Shown here: in pieces, positions 1-20,416 of the stretch | Position numbering within the stretch: the first letter of the stretch is position 1 | How the letters are laid out: each line of letters starts with the position of its first letter | The notes under the pieces: model-generated | Told to the model about the DNA's origin: nothing | Databases searched by the model: none | What the model saw: only the letters and a program-made list of their open reading frames with translations | Position numbers and translations under genes: made by a program | DNA from: Onthophagus taurus | Taxonomy: Eukaryota > Arthropoda > Insecta > Coleoptera > Scarabaeidae | NCBI RefSeq assembly: GCF_036711975.1 | Contig: NC_091972.1 | Span: forward strand, 7,259,001 to 7,323,000 | DNA: 64,000 nucleotides | Direction: 5' to 3'

Positions 1-2
1 AG

Positions 3-7030
<7,028 letters not shown>

Positions 7031-9240
7031 TATTTTTTTAAAAAATACTATTTTTAGGTGTTTTTTTACTTGTACAGAAAAATAATGACGATGATTTTGT
7101 AATTTATGTATCTAATTGTAATTTATTTATTTGATTCTTTATTAGGATATTTTTTATCTTATTATTTTTCTACGGATTATTGTTCTTTTTATTGGAGATA
7201 TGATCAAAAAAAATTTATAAAAAAAAACGCTCCACTTAAGCTTTAAACAATTTTTTTCTTTATTAATTATACTTACTAAAAGTGTACATAATCAAATAGA
7301 TTTAAAACGAAAAAATAATTAAAAAAGTATAGCGGTATTTTTTTCTCTTATAATAACGGACAATATAATGAGATTTTTCCAGGTTATTTTAATTATTTAA
7401 TAATTTAGGCTTTTTTTTTATTTTAAACCATTGTTTTTCGTTCTTTTTAATGTAGACTGAAAGTATTTAAACGGGTTATTTGAAAATTATACACAATTAA
7501 CTGTATAAAAAGATTTTTATGAGGTATATACAGGGTGATTTGCGTTAAATTTTTTGCATTCAAGTAAATCATCCTATATAATTAACATCTATATGATATT
7601 TTGAAGTTTTATTGGGTCGTTTTTGAAACACCGTTTTTTTATAATTTTTTGAGTGCAATACTAAAATAAAATAAATTCTTTGTTATCTTAATACAAAAAT
7701 TGTTAAAACCTCAATTAAAAGAACTTAATTAATTTTTAAATCACCCCGTTTAAATCTTAATTAATAAGGTATTGAAATTTTATTGGATCTCACACGTTTC
7801 GTTTTAGTATTATTTATAATTAATTTTTTATTCGTAAAAACCTATCGATAGATTTGTAAAAAAAATATCCATAAAAAAGGAGTTTTTTAGAAACGGACGC
7901 ATATTTTAATTTTTTTTAATCGCTTAATTATTCATTGAAAGAAAAATCTTGTATAATTTAAAAGTTCAGTGTAAACTAATTTGTAAAACAGAATTTTTGT
8001 TATTTGTTTTATTTTTTCTCTTTTTTACCAAAGATTGTTAATTGTATAGTATTTATGTATATATACCACATGCGAGAAATGTAAGATACATTCTCGAATA
8101 AAAAATACAAGTATGTAAAAACAAACATTTTCAGTTGACAAGAAAAATTCGCGATAAATTTTTTTTATTAATTTTCGGTTCTAACAGAAACTTCTTGTCA
8201 ACTGACTACAAAAAAATAAGGTAAAATGCTTCCTGTTATAATACAGTATATCTATAAGTACAAAGTAAATACAGTTGACCAAGTCGGCAATTTGAAAAAA
8301 AAAAAAATAAATAAAACATGTCGACTTTTTTTTAATTCCACGAGCTACCTCTCCGAAGTGTTAAAAAAAGAAAAATTAATTAAGTTTTTTCGTTTTCGCC
8401 AACATGACAAATAACAACAACACAAGAAACATTCAAACAAATAATACGCTATAATATACTCTGAATTATAATAAAAAAATTTGACTGATTCCTTTTTGCC
8501 GACAAATTAAAAAAAGAAAAGCAAAAGAAAAATCAAATATTTACCCGAAAAAGTTACGCTAAGTGCTAAAAAATTGTTTAAATTAAAAAAAAACAAGACA
8601 AAAAATACAATAACTAAAAATAAAAAGGTAAGAGTTCGCGTTCAAATAGATTAACAAAAATAAAAATAAAAACAAATTTTTTATTTGTTTATTAATAATC
8701 TGTGATTACGACAATTTACCGTTTGCTGTTATATTTTTGTGTTCGATTATTTTAAAATATGAAACAAAAACGAAAAAAATAAACTACATTCTTTGTTTCT
8801 AAAAACGTTTCAGTTTCTTTTTTTTTAAGTTCTTTGTAATATTATCTTTTTAATTAATAACTATTATAATTAATAAAAAATCGTGTAAATATACGTCTTA
8901 GATCTTTCGGCCCGATAAATGAATACGTTTCCATTCCATTAATTTCTTGTAAATTTGTTGTTTTTCTTTTTGAAATATTATTTCTCTTATACATTTTACT
9001 TGTAATAAAAAAACTAGTTAGAAAAACCATTGTACATATTGCCAAAAAAAATAAAACTTAGGTCATTAATTTGTTAAAAAAAAGAAAATAATTAATAATA
9101 ATAATAACGGAAACAATTGCAATCAATCGTTGCATTCAGTCTGTCTGTGTGTATGAATAATTTATGATTATTTTTATGAATAAATTAAAAAAAAATATTT
9201 GTAATTGATTTTTTTGTGTTTTATTTCATCAATTTAACAA
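7031..9240 (+). other. Probable ZSWIM 3' UTR and AT-rich downstream DNA
   Basis: No open frame worth calling. The sequence is very AT-rich with many T and A runs. AATAAA at 8097-8102 is a candidate polyadenylation signal for the upstream gene. ATACAGGGTGATTTGCG at about 7527 resembles the end of a mobile element, but no partner end was found. Short reading frames at 8226-8414 and 8854-9045 are low-complexity chance frames. Confidence 0.5.
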
Positions 9241-9596
9241 TATACGTAATAATATAACTTCATCTATCTAGCTATCAACATACACCAAATTAAACTCGAG
9301 TTAATCTGAATAGTCATAAATAATTAAGTTATTAGAGCTTTACGGAAGAACTTACGGGATAATAATAAAGATGTCACAATTTGGCACAAAACGCTCGCAA
9401 TGTTAGGGTAAAATGAACGTCTAAGCCAAGTATAAATCTTCTCTAAGAACTTAATATGGGTAAGATATAGAGGGGGGCGTAACGACATGTTAAAAAGGAC
9501 GCGAGCGGTACAACACTTGAGTTGGAAAAATAAAATGTTGAAACTACTAGATTTTGGTATTTCTATAGTAACAATTTTGAATATCCATATGTATGT

Positions 9597-9699
9597 ACAG
9601 TGTGTTAATTAATTATGTATGACGTCATCATTGCAAGTATGCAACCAATATCACAGAATTGGCATACTGGTCGGGTACGATAATTAATTAACACACTGT
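9597..9699. repeat. 103 bp MITE with perfect 19 bp inverted ends and TA flanks
   Basis: The left end ACAGTGTGTTAATTAATTA (from 9597) and its exact reverse complement (to 9699) bracket about 65 bp of unrelated sequence containing TGACGTCA. Each end is preceded or followed by TA, as expected for a Tc1/mariner-type target duplication. It is too short to encode a protein, so it is read as a non-autonomous element. It lies just upstream of the hAT remnant but is probably independent of it. Confidence 0.75.
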
Positions 9700-10960
9700 A
9701 TGATGGCTATGACATTATGGGAAGTCCCGAATCTATATCGATATGGAACAAACACCACGCAATTATGTGTTCGTTTTACTTCGATATGAACTCGACTAAA
9801 AACCGCAAATACAGTGATGAATATAATAAACATAGTTTGTTGCTATACCCAAAAATGATATCGACCAGCCGCAGTGTGTTATTTGTTACGAAGTGTTAAG
9901 CAATGATGCCATGAGACCTTATCGTCTGGAGCGACATTTGTCAACAAAACATAGTGCGTTAAAGGATAAACCAGAGGAGTTTTTTGCTGCCAAATCTACA
10001 AGCTTGAAACGCATTAAATTACATAGTACTGGATTTGCTCAGTCAACTGAAAAGGCGCTTGAAGCTTCGTGAAGACCAAGAAAAGCCACATTATTTGTGA
10101 AACACTTATCAAACCTTGCTTGTTAAAAGCCACTGAAAAATATTCACAAATACCTTTTCTGATAATATTGTGAAACGTCATATCGATGATATGGCCGCAG
10201 ACAGAAAAATTCAAGTAGTGGATGTCGTGAAAGAATCAAAGTTTTCCCAATGCGAAACAATCAAAGATAAAATGCTGTTTTCCACAGAGTTAACGATAAT
10301 TTCAAAAGCAATTGATATAATGACAGCTATCTCTGCATTTTTTGACAATTTATGAACTCTCATGGCAAAAGTTGATTCGTACAGTTGGTCAAAGAAAAAA
10401 ATCCTAATGTAACCGTTTTATACACCGTCAAGCTGTGACGACTAAAACATTTTCAAACGAATTACAAACATGTTTTAAAATTATGCATTGAAATTGTCAA
10501 TTATGTTAAAAAAAAGTGCGTTAAACACCTGACTTTTTAAAGTCTTTTGAGAAGATTTGAGCACAGAACATTAATTTTGTTTTTAGAAACCCAATTACCC
10601 AACTGAACTCTATGTTGTCAAACCATTTGCAGCACCTCACTGATGAATTCAAGCGTTACTTCTCTAACTCGTGCGATAATAACATTTATAAGTTGGTCAC
10701 GGATCCTTTTATATTAAAATAGATGAGCTACCAGAAACAATACAAGAGCAAATTTTGGATATTAAAAATGATTCTACTGCGAAATATGATTTTGAGAAGA
10801 TGGATAAGTCACTATTTTGAGTAAAATATCTCAAAGTTCATCCCAGTATAGCAGAACAAGGGCTGCAACTGTATTTATCTTATTTTAGCACCTATTTGTG
10901 CAAAATAGCTATTCAACCTAGAATTGGAAAAATTTTCAAAAGTATGCAAGCTCACTCATC
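9700..10960 (+). pseudogene. ZBED5/SCAND3-like hAT transposase remnant
   Basis: Fragments in shifting frames read, in order: KYSDEYNKHSLLL; a BED-type zinc finger PQCVICYEVLSNDAM...LERHLSTKHSALKDKPEEFF (about 9790-9990); KATEKYSQIPFSDNIVKRHI; an interior KLCIEIVNYVKKK; LSNHLQHLTDEFKRYFSN; and the C-terminal KVHPSIAEQGLQLYLSYFST (about 10830-10900). The order matches ZBED5-like hAT transposases (buster group) known from many animals. There are several stops and frameshifts and parts of the catalytic core are missing. A domesticated gene is unlikely with this damage. No hAT-type ends were identified. Confidence 0.8.
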
Positions 10961-12338
10961 TCATTGATTAAACACATGTATCTGAAAAAGTGTTCTATTG
11001 TAATAAAACTTTTACGAAATATGTAGTATGTTTTTTGTAGTTATATTATTACACCTATTACAAATTTACCGCAAGGGGGGCCTACTATTATGATTTTAGG
11101 TAATAGGGAGGCGTGATAAAAAAAAAACTGATTATGAATTGCTTTTTAATGCAATGTAGGTTTGTGAAAGGTGTAAAATGCAAGCGTGTAAAAAAATGAA
11201 TTAAAAATCAATTTAGAATCGAGGTCAATGCCTAGATGCCAACTAAACACTTAAGACTTCAAGTGCAAAACATAACTTGTAGAGAATAAACGGTTTCTTG
11301 AATAGCCAGTTTGGATAAAATCTGAATCTACTGCAAATCGAAACAGTACGTTATGAAACTTGATTCGGTTTCATTCATCAACATGTTAAAATGTGGAAAA
11401 AAGGCAATTCATTTGACGAATAATTGTCTCAAATACAAGTTTATCAGAAATTTTACAAACAGGCATTTACGCCTTACCATTTAATTGTATTTATTTTAGA
11501 TGTTACTAAAGCAAAATATAAACTGACGAAGGAAGAGTAAAACGAAACTATGAGCACACTTAGGGATATGTACGCTAATACTTGATTACTAACACTAATC
11601 TAATAGTTAAGCTAGAGGCGAAAATGGAACCATTTTCTGCAAAGAAATTGTATCCATTGGTACTGCTTTGCAAAAGAACCTTCCTGATATTGAGAAACTT
11701 CTTCCAACATTAAAACAATTTTCATGTGTTGTTTGTTCTTCAGCTTCAATAGAGAGAGGTATTCACAACATTTGGGATCGTCCACGCCAATATGTGCAAC
11801 AAATGAGGAGTAGAAAAGTTTAAAAATGACAAAGTGAAAATTAATTAAAACCAATGAAAATTTACATAGAAGTACAATAATAATTTCCGTTTCATACAAA
11901 GTTTTTAAATCACCTGTATATAACATGGTAAACACTGTGTATAGTTTATTGAATGACATTTGTAATACATTGATGTTTTGTAACAACCTCAAAAGTGACA
12001 TCTTACCGTAATTGGATTTAAAGTCTTTAATCTCCTCAAAACTTTAAAAACGTCATAAATACAATTTTATTAATCTTATTAAAGTTGCTGCTTAATACTT
12101 TTTTTGAGTACGTATTAGGTACGTATATTAAGATAAAATTAATAAATTAGCTTCTAAAATAATTTAATTATTAAAGTAGATAAAGTAGGTAACTGTCGAT
12201 ATTACATTTAAAAAGAAGTTCATATGTTTTGTTTTGACATTTTCAAGTTTGTTTTTAAAAGCGTTCACTTTTGAACGTCATTTATTAATTTTGTTTGTCG
12301 CGAATGAATAATTTTCGTTTGATTTTTGCCCATGTAAA
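10961..12338. other. Intergenic DNA upstream of the CSPP1-like gene
   Basis: No supported gene. A 129-codon minus-strand frame at 11612-12001 has no recognisable domain and its other strand reads equally well for about 65 codons (11620-11820), so I leave it uncalled. The 12200-12338 part should contain the promoter and 5' UTR of the CSPP1-like gene; no clear TATA box is visible. Confidence 0.4.
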
Positions 12339-15300
12339 ATGGATTTTGATTTAAAAGAAATAAAAGAGTATCAAAAAGTATTGTTGGCTGAAGAAAAAAA
12401 GAGGTTAGGATTATCGACCGTTGAAAATCAGGTATAAATATAATAGAATCGATTTTATATCAAATAACAATTTAGGATAGATTTTTTTCTTTAAAATGTA
12501 GGTCAAAGTTGTTTTTGGAAGTTAATTTGGCGACTGTGACGTTACTATAAGGGTGGGTAGGTTTAAAATAATTTTCACTTACCACATTGCTTTTAATTTT
12601 ATTGATGTAACCACCACTAATTTTCCGTTTGGTTGACTTCTAATCGTTTCTAGTGTTATTTTTTTCTATTATTATTTACTGACGTTCTGAGAATAGGAGT
12701 GTCCAAGGCATCTGACCTTGTTATTTATTGATTATTTCAACCACCCCCCTGGTTCTGACAGAAGAGCAGAGAACAGAATCAGTTCTTCTCTCATTTTGTC
12801 CTTGTCCCTATAATATGCACTCATCTCGTGTTTAATTTTGTACAAATTGCATGCTTTTCTTTAGTCCCAAAACAGTTATTTTATTACTTTAACAAAGGTT
12901 TGTATGGATTTTTTTATTTTTTACAATTCCATATTTTCACTTTCCATTTTGTTTACTTTAGTTTAATCCAAGTGAAGATCCAAATGTGCCACCAGCCAAA
13001 AATATAAATGAAACCGACAGAAATGGGGGTATAAATGAATTAATTTTATCACCAAATGTTAAAAAGCAGGTAATTATTCTTTTTCAATTAGTTATTTGCA
13101 AGAATTTCCTGTTTTTAATTAATTTTATAATAGTGTAGTTATTGATCCTTTTTCTCTTTTGATCAGTAGTGAGAAAACATTTTTATTTTTACGATTGAAA
13201 TATTTTTTGATTTTTTGTTTCTTTCTTTTTCTCTTAAATTTTTAGAACGTTGAGGTAGTCGAAAGGCTTGATTTAAGTTGCAAAGATGGCTCGTTAGACG
13301 AAAGGAAACAATCGTTTATTGATAGAATTATTCATTCTGAAAATCCCTTATCTTTTAGATCGGTAAGCATGAGAACATTATTTTTAGTACTCAGTAAAAG
13401 ATTTTTTTTATGCTTGAGTATGCAATTTAAAAAATAAATTTAACAACCAACTTCAAAAAAAACATTAAAATTTAACTAAGGTGAGTTATAAAGAAAGGTG
13501 AAATCTAAATTGGAGATTTTACAAAGGTTCCAAAATATGATTTTAAATAAATCAAATCAATTTAAAATAATTAAACCCCAATTTTAGATAGTTATTGGGT
13601 TAAACCCCAAGATGCAGTATTAATTTAAAGCTTTACATGTTTCTGATTGATTTATATCTTTAATTCAAGCTGAACATGGTCAAAAAATAAAGAAAGGAAA
13701 TTCTCTTACTACATTGGAAAGGAAAAACATTATAGGTGTGATTCTGTCTTACTAACTAACAATCAACCAGAAACCAATTCCAATAGTGGTTTATGATTAA
13801 TCCAATCTACACTCCGAATGACAAGAAAGTAGAAAATATGGTTTATTTGTTAATATTGCAAAAAAATAAACATATTTCTTGTTGTGCAAAGATCAACATG
13901 AGAAAATTTTTACTTATTTCATTTTGATATCTTTTGCATATTAACAATTAAATCAGGAAACTTCCTCATATCCACAATATGTACACATGGTCAAATTAAG
14001 AATTGTAAACATTTATTTTTGGTTTTGAAATTACAATGCAAGCATAGCAAACGTTATGTCTTTGAGAAAATATATGAAATATAATATCAAATTTACAAAA
14101 CATACTGAGTTCAAAATTCTATTCAAATTTTATGACTATGATATGGTGATTATGACGTGGTACAGAAGAAGAGCAAATTTCTGAAAAGCTCACTGAAGGG
14201 TCGAGATATTGATGCTTTCTTAATTGACTGTTTTGACCTCATATATAGTTTTGTAGTTATTTACATAAACTTCGTCTTTAATATTAATCGAGCTATAAAA
14301 TAAGGGGTAAGATCAGAAGAATATGCACACTTCTTAATTTGAAGATTATTATTTAGAAGTTACTAAAGCTTTAGTGATTTACTACTTAGGTTAGTTATCA
14401 ATGAAAACCATCTACATGGATATTCGAGATTCGATATCATTCTTTATTTTTTTAAAAGACAATGAAAAATACGATGAATTAACATTTAAGGCAATTGAGA
14501 TCCTTTTAGAGGTATTCTACATACAGGGTGTCTCACGTAACTGGTTCGTTAAAACTTTTTCAGGTTCCATTATTCGTAGAGATTTTAAATTTTGGTAGCA
14601 TGGGTTGTTCATTCGGAACGTTCGATTTAAAATATTTTCAAGACGGCCGCCACTTCCGGTCTAGCGGAAGTAGACCATAACTTCGTTATTTTAAATGGAA
14701 TGCTATAGTTTTTATTACACCGTTTAATTGTATGTAAAAGAAATAGGTTGACTTTGATAAAAGTTATTGGTACCTAGCGTTTTTCGTTTTCGAATTATTT
14801 TGGTTTTAAGCTTTTTTTTGGTAAATTTCAACATGGTCTTTAAAACCCCATATCTCAGCCAACGTTCATTCAAAAAAGGTCTACATTGGCACGATTACTC
14901 TTCAGATGTAGATTTGTTAAAACATGTACGAAATGCAGGTTTTTTTTATTAGAAAACTATGGAATTTTGACTGTTTTTGGTCCATGTTTGTATTATTGTT
15001 GTCATTAGTTACATTTGACGACGGGTTTAAGTCATTGGCAAACATCATGGCAGATTATTCCAACGCTATTTGAATTGATTTGATATTTTTATTAATAAAT
15101 AAGTTATAGCCATTTATTCTTTTAATTGGAAAATTGTTCAGGTAGTATGCTATGGAAACAATTGATAGATACGTTTGGTTATGACAGCTTATGGCAAACT
15201 ATGTTTCGTTTTGTTTCTAATTAACGTTGATTGAGGTTTTGCAAATTATAATCAATATGAATTTTTCTAATCAATAAAAGCGTGATATCATTAAATGTTA

Positions 15301-18300
15301 CATTTTATGTTATAAAAATACAATACAAGCTGCAGAACAGTATTTTGATCGTAACTAGCCTTTCTACCTACTTTGAAGAGGCTGATAATTTGGGTCCATA
15401 CCCGCTCAAATTATTTCTTTCTGTAGACTAACTAAAAATGCAAGACAGAAGTAAATGTATTAGCTCGAATCCATCAAGATGCATCGCTTTCAACACAAGT
15501 GGCATCTGAAGCAGGCACGTAGTGTCTTAAGAGACCTAAAAAAGCATAGATTTCATTCATATAAAATGGCAGTTTCACAAACACTACCCCCAGATGACTA
15601 CAAGTAGAATATTGTACGTGGTTTATTAGCATATGTGAAACATTTATGGATGCAGGAAAATCCGCACCATATTCAAGAGAGGAGACTTCAAGTTAAGTTT
15701 GGATGTAATGTTTGGTGCGATGTCATTTGTTCAAGAATGCTTGGTCTGTACATTTTTTATAATACGTTAAACGGAGATCGTTATCTTTACTTTCTACAGA
15801 ACGAGTTCAATAACATGTTGGATGAATTGCTCTTGCAGACACGTTATTTGCTTAAATGGTTTCAACACGATGGGGCACCACCACTTAATAAGCTAGCGGT
15901 ACGAAATCATGGAAACTTACGTTTGTAAACGTATCTAACAATTGTTTCCATAGCATACTACCTGTTTGCATTTTAAAAGAATAATGGCTATAATTTATTT
16001 ATTAATAAAAATATCCATATCATTAGAATCGTTGAGAAAAGGTCTTTTTTATAAAGTCCTGACCAACTATGGTTTCGATTAGAAAAATTACTAGTTTGTG
16101 TCATAATTCAAAAATTATTGCTTAAATAAAAAAATCAGTTAGACTGCTTTATTAAACATATAGTACCCTACAAATTTTTCCTTTACACATTTTTGCTAAA
16201 ATCAATAATAGCGGAGCCATAGGTATCTAACGACATAACAAAAAAACGGGTTTTTCGAGATATCTAATTAATAATAAGCCATGCATTTCATCCAAAAAAC
16301 AAAAAGCTTATTAAATTGAGTTCATGAAACTGTAATGCTTTCCCTATTTAATCGTCTCTCTATCTCCGCTAGTTTTCGAGATCTCCATACTAAACATGGA
16401 AAAAAACTCACCCTGTATTATTAGCATTATGATGGAAAATAATGTTTTTAAATCGATGCACATAATTTATTTTGACTGTTCTACGCAGTTCCAGCAAAAT
16501 ATCAAAGAATGTGTTTTACATAGTAAGATTTAAAAAAATGAGCAATGACTGCCTGAATGAGAAAAGAAAAGTTGAGTTAGGTCAGTTATATTTTGAAACT
16601 CTAATTATAACGTGAAGCGCGAAGAAAAGTTAGGATAGGTCAGTTTTGTTTCCACCTGTCAATTAACCCGGAAAAAAATATTTGGCAATATCCATCTTTG
16701 GTAATAAGAGATATTCGCGTTTGTCGTTTTCGCAATTTTTCTGCTTCAAATAATGAAAACAAAAAACGATAGGTTTTTGTTTGGAGTTTTCGGCATTTGG
16801 ATCTCGAAAAACGAGATTATGACTTGTATGCGGACAACGAATTTGGGCTCCTCGTAGAAAGTATTTTTATGTAATTTAAACCATCTTCAACATTCACATT
16901 AAAAAAATTTAAAATGATGATTATTAACCTCCTCTAATTTCAGTAAATGTATCAAATTGCAAATAACATTTAAGTTTATTGTTTTTAAGTGTCTAAATAT
17001 CCATTATTGTTCTAAAATGAGACTCTGTTAAGCCAAAGATCACATCACTAATTCCTTATAGTAAATTGTCATATTTTGGTGCCTAGAATTTCTTGGATTC
17101 TCAATTTTTTATGACTTACCTATATTTAAAACGTTAATTTAACATTTTAACCCTTTACCATAATTTGATATTACACACTAAATCGTTATCTTGAACTAAA
17201 ATATAAAAAAAAACATTAAACACTTCTTAAGGAGTCAATATAACATTCTTTTTTGTAACTTCTTATTCTGTTTTAGTTATTATATCGTTTTTAATTGATT
17301 TTTTTAATTTAAAGGGTTAATGTTAACTGAAATTTTAATTTTTATTATGAAATTGGTTAAAAATTATTTAAAATAAACATTGATAATATTATGTAGAAAC
17401 ATTTGTTATTACTAAATTTTACTTTGTACTTACTCTTTATTAAGTTTTGCTGATCATTTTTCATGTTTTGTTTATAAAAATAGGATGATAGCAATAAAGG
17501 TGCGATGTTTCGTTGGGGTGAATACAGCCCCAACAATCCACAATTACGCGTAACGACGGCACCTTACTTAGGATTCGGAGAGCACGAACAAAGAAAGTTA
17601 CTTTTGCAACAACAACGACAGGCAGATTATAAAGAACACTTAAATAACGTAAAAAAAATATGATACAATGTGTCTTAATTTTTATTTTTCAATTACACAT
17701 TTTCTTTAAATTTTTTTAGCAAAATGAAAATTTAAAAAATTCGTCGAAACGTTTATTGTATGAAAGTAAACTTATTTCATCCGGGCAAACGAAATCTGTA
17801 CAAACAGATATTCAAGATATTAATAATTCATTGGTAAGTTAAGTTAATACAGAATAAAATTTACAAATAAAGAGTGAAATTTTTATTTATTAGTTTTCGT
17901 ATAGTTGTGAATCGAGTCAGGCTTCCAAAGAATGTACTCCTTCTGACAGCAATCATTCTGATAAAGAAAACCACCAATTGTATGGTAACGCTAATGAACA
18001 ACGAATAGATCAGAGACTGACAAGTGATCAAAATTTGGAGTTGCAAGCAGCAAATATGGATAAACCAAGAAGTATTTTATCAAATAGAAGAACTCAAACA
18101 CCCACAGGTAAAATATGTATTAAAAATATAGGCAAAAAACAATAAAGGGAGTAATTTATGTTTTAGATCATTTATTATCTGATTATAATCATGGGTATGG
18201 AACAAGTTGCTTAGATGGATTTAGTTACCATGATAGGATTGACGTTGCTCAACGTGTAAGCTTTTAGTTTTTTTTTTAAATTATGATTCTAATGTGTTTT

Positions 18301-19650
18301 TTTTATAGGAGCGTTTAAAACGTGAGGCTTACCAACAAGAGCTCCGAATGCAAATAGAGGAGAAAAGGAGATTGGTCGAACTTCGTGAGGAACAGGAAAG
18401 GATCGAACAAGAACGTGAAAATCGAAGGTTAGAACAACAATTAATTCGGATGCAAGAGGAACAAATCAGAGAGGAACAGATACGTGCAATACGAGATGAA
18501 CAGGTAATAAAAAAATAATTCAATTATCACTTTAATATATGAATTTTGTTATTTTTTAGTCTCGAAGAACTACAGATGAGTTCCTACGTCGCCAACAAGA
18601 CCTCCAGCTGCGTTCGAGTTTTCGCAAACGTTACGAGTCCGAGAGCAGCCCACTAAGTCTTCGAAACACCAACGTTGCCTCAAAACTGTCCCATTATTCT
18701 CCGCCGGTATCCCGTCGTAGTCAACATCACTCGTATACCCTTCCATCCTCGTCATCCTCCTATCCAGGAACCTCACCCAGGTACGGTACGTTACCATCGC
18801 GTTACGAATCGATGGCAGCGCGTCGCGACGCCCTTAATCGTATGGACCTTCTCGGTGCTTATCACGATCCGATCAATAATTGCGCCGTCGCCACCAATTC
18901 CGATTATAGTAGATTTAGTCGTTTCGATTCGTTGAGTAGAATAGATGCGTTAAAACACCAGGACATGTTGAATAGGTTGGAAACGTTGAGCGTTGGCGAT
19001 GCGTTTGGTCGTGATGTACAGCAGAGGAGGCATAGTGCCACGCAACAAGATCTAAGCGCGATCCGTAAGAGTCCAAAAATGCAGCGCAGGAGTAGTTCTA
19101 GTCGATTGGATGATCCACTGCCCACGCCCGTACTTAAAGCGCACTCACCCGTCGCAAGGGAACTTAAAAACTCTATCGCCGTTAATTCTTCTAGTAGACC
19201 AGACGTTTTTAGACGTTATGAAGATAAATGGAATGTAAGAGAAAATATACAAGCAAATTTACTTTCTTCTCTATTTTTTAAGTGATACAAACTTATTTTA
19301 AACGACATAAAAAGGAACTTTTAAAGTATGTTGGTATTATCTTCTTCTTAAGGTTAACTTAATTAGAAGATGGTACTGACAAACATAAGAGGGCTGTCAC
19401 GCTAGCTAAGATTCATTAAATTTTATGCATACTTTGATTAAAATTGAAAATTTTATCACATCAATTTATTGCTTATTTATTTTTTTAGAAAGGTTTAGTG
19501 AATCACGGTGATTCTTATACGGACGGTCACAGTAGAAGCATCCTAACGCAGCTTGGTACCATGCGCATGCAGCTGCAGAAGGAGCAGCTAAGAATGGACG
19601 AAACGTTACGCCAGCGCAGTTCACAATCTAAGGCTGTTAACTTCCATTAA
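12339..19650 (+). CDS. CSPP1-like centrosome and spindle pole-associated protein
   Basis: Ten exons join in frame to 643 residues: 12339-12431, 12962-13069, 13246-13362, 17484-17648, 17720-17833, 17894-18107, 18167-18255, 18309-18503, 18560-19234 and 19489-19650. All introns are GT-AG. The N-terminus (MDFDLKEIKEYQKVLLAEEK) is charged. Exon 4 holds GEYSPNNPQLRVTTAPYLGF and then an ERKLLLQQQRQADYKEHL helix. Residues about 301-365 form a Glu/Arg/Gln-rich coiled coil (KREAYQQELRMQIEEKRRLV). Exon 9 is Ser/Arg-rich and low in structure, and the last exon adds a short MQLQKEQLRMDE helix. CSPP1 works at centrosomes, spindle poles and cilia by controlling microtubule ends; the assignment rests on coiled-coil wording and layout and is less certain than that of other genes here. 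It is about half the length of vertebrate CSPP1. If the exon 9 donor is skipped, the frame reads on to a stop near 19284, giving a different C-terminus. Confidence 0.75.
14524..16418 (+). mobile_element. Decayed mariner-like element in CSPP1-like intron 3
   Basis: The plus strand about 15440-15930 encodes broken mariner/Tc1-superfamily transposase: LKKHKFHSYKMAVSQTL-like, then MQENPHHIQERRLQVKFG, NVWCDVI, LNGDRYLYFLQNEF and the WFQHDGAPP block with the second acidic residue. Two inverted arms of about 105 bp (15075-15180 and 15925-16035, containing CAGGTAGTATGCTATGGAAA and its complement) flank it tightly. Wider TACAGGGTG (14524) and CACCCTGTA (16410) ends may bound the same or an enclosing element. 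Stops and frameshifts make it inactive. The outer limits are the uncertain part. Confidence 0.6.
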
Positions 19651-19839
19651 AAAGATACCAACAACCTGTTCACAAGTTCAAATAGTTTTTATATATAATA
19701 TTGTTAGATACGTATTTATATTTCTGAAATAGTCTATACTAATTATGTTGAGGAAATATATTGCTAACATTCAAAAAGTCGTTTTATTTATTTAAAGTAA
19801 GATATGTTATTATCTCTTCTTCTTTCTCTTCCACAGCAA

Positions 19840-20110
19840 GACCCTTGAGCAACTACATAGTCTTCCCTGGACTGGCTGCAATCTGCTTCACTACCTCTTC
19901 CTATGTTGCTCTTGATCTCATCTGTCCCATTTGTGTCTGACTAAAAAAATTATTGGGAATTATTGGCTGCATATTGAGCTCTTCTCGATTACGGCTGTTC
20001 CGTACTCTGTCCCTGTCCAGTCGTGTTTTTCCTGCAACCCTCCAGAAGCATTTCATTTGGACTTTAGATTTTCGTAGAATATAACCTATACCATGATTAA
20101 ACATGGTAAA
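19840..20110 (-). pseudogene. Non-LTR retrotransposon 3' fragment
   Basis: The minus strand reads VQMKCFWRVAGKTRLDRDRV followed by RNSRNREELNMQPI, the pattern found after the reverse transcriptase of many insect LINEs (a short block RVxGxTRxDRxRN then EELN). Only about 70 codons are visible, with no catalytic part. It sits between the CSPP1-like and the first RCHY1-type gene. Confidence 0.55.
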
Positions 20111-20416
20111 GAACAAATTTCCTTTGTGTGATATTATTAGATAAAGTATCTACATAATAATAGTGCGATCACTGATAAAACTATTTATTGATAAGAAGTA
20201 TCAATTAACTCTACTTAAATTTCACATATATTTAAAAAAAATGTATATTTAAAAAGATTAAGCTTAACGCATGCGCACACTGTATTTATTCAACAATATT
20301 ATCGTTCGGTACAAAACCCCAAGTATCGTATTGCACTTTTCTGTTTACCTCTGCAGACTTCCTACTATTATTGTTCCGACTTTAGTTATTCAGTGCAGTG
20401 TTTGGTTTTCTAAACC

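Noticed and set aside
18329-18523. Minus-strand Cys/Ser-rich 64-codon frame
   Set aside because: It is the complement of the Glu/Arg/Gln coiled-coil exon of the CSPP1-like gene.
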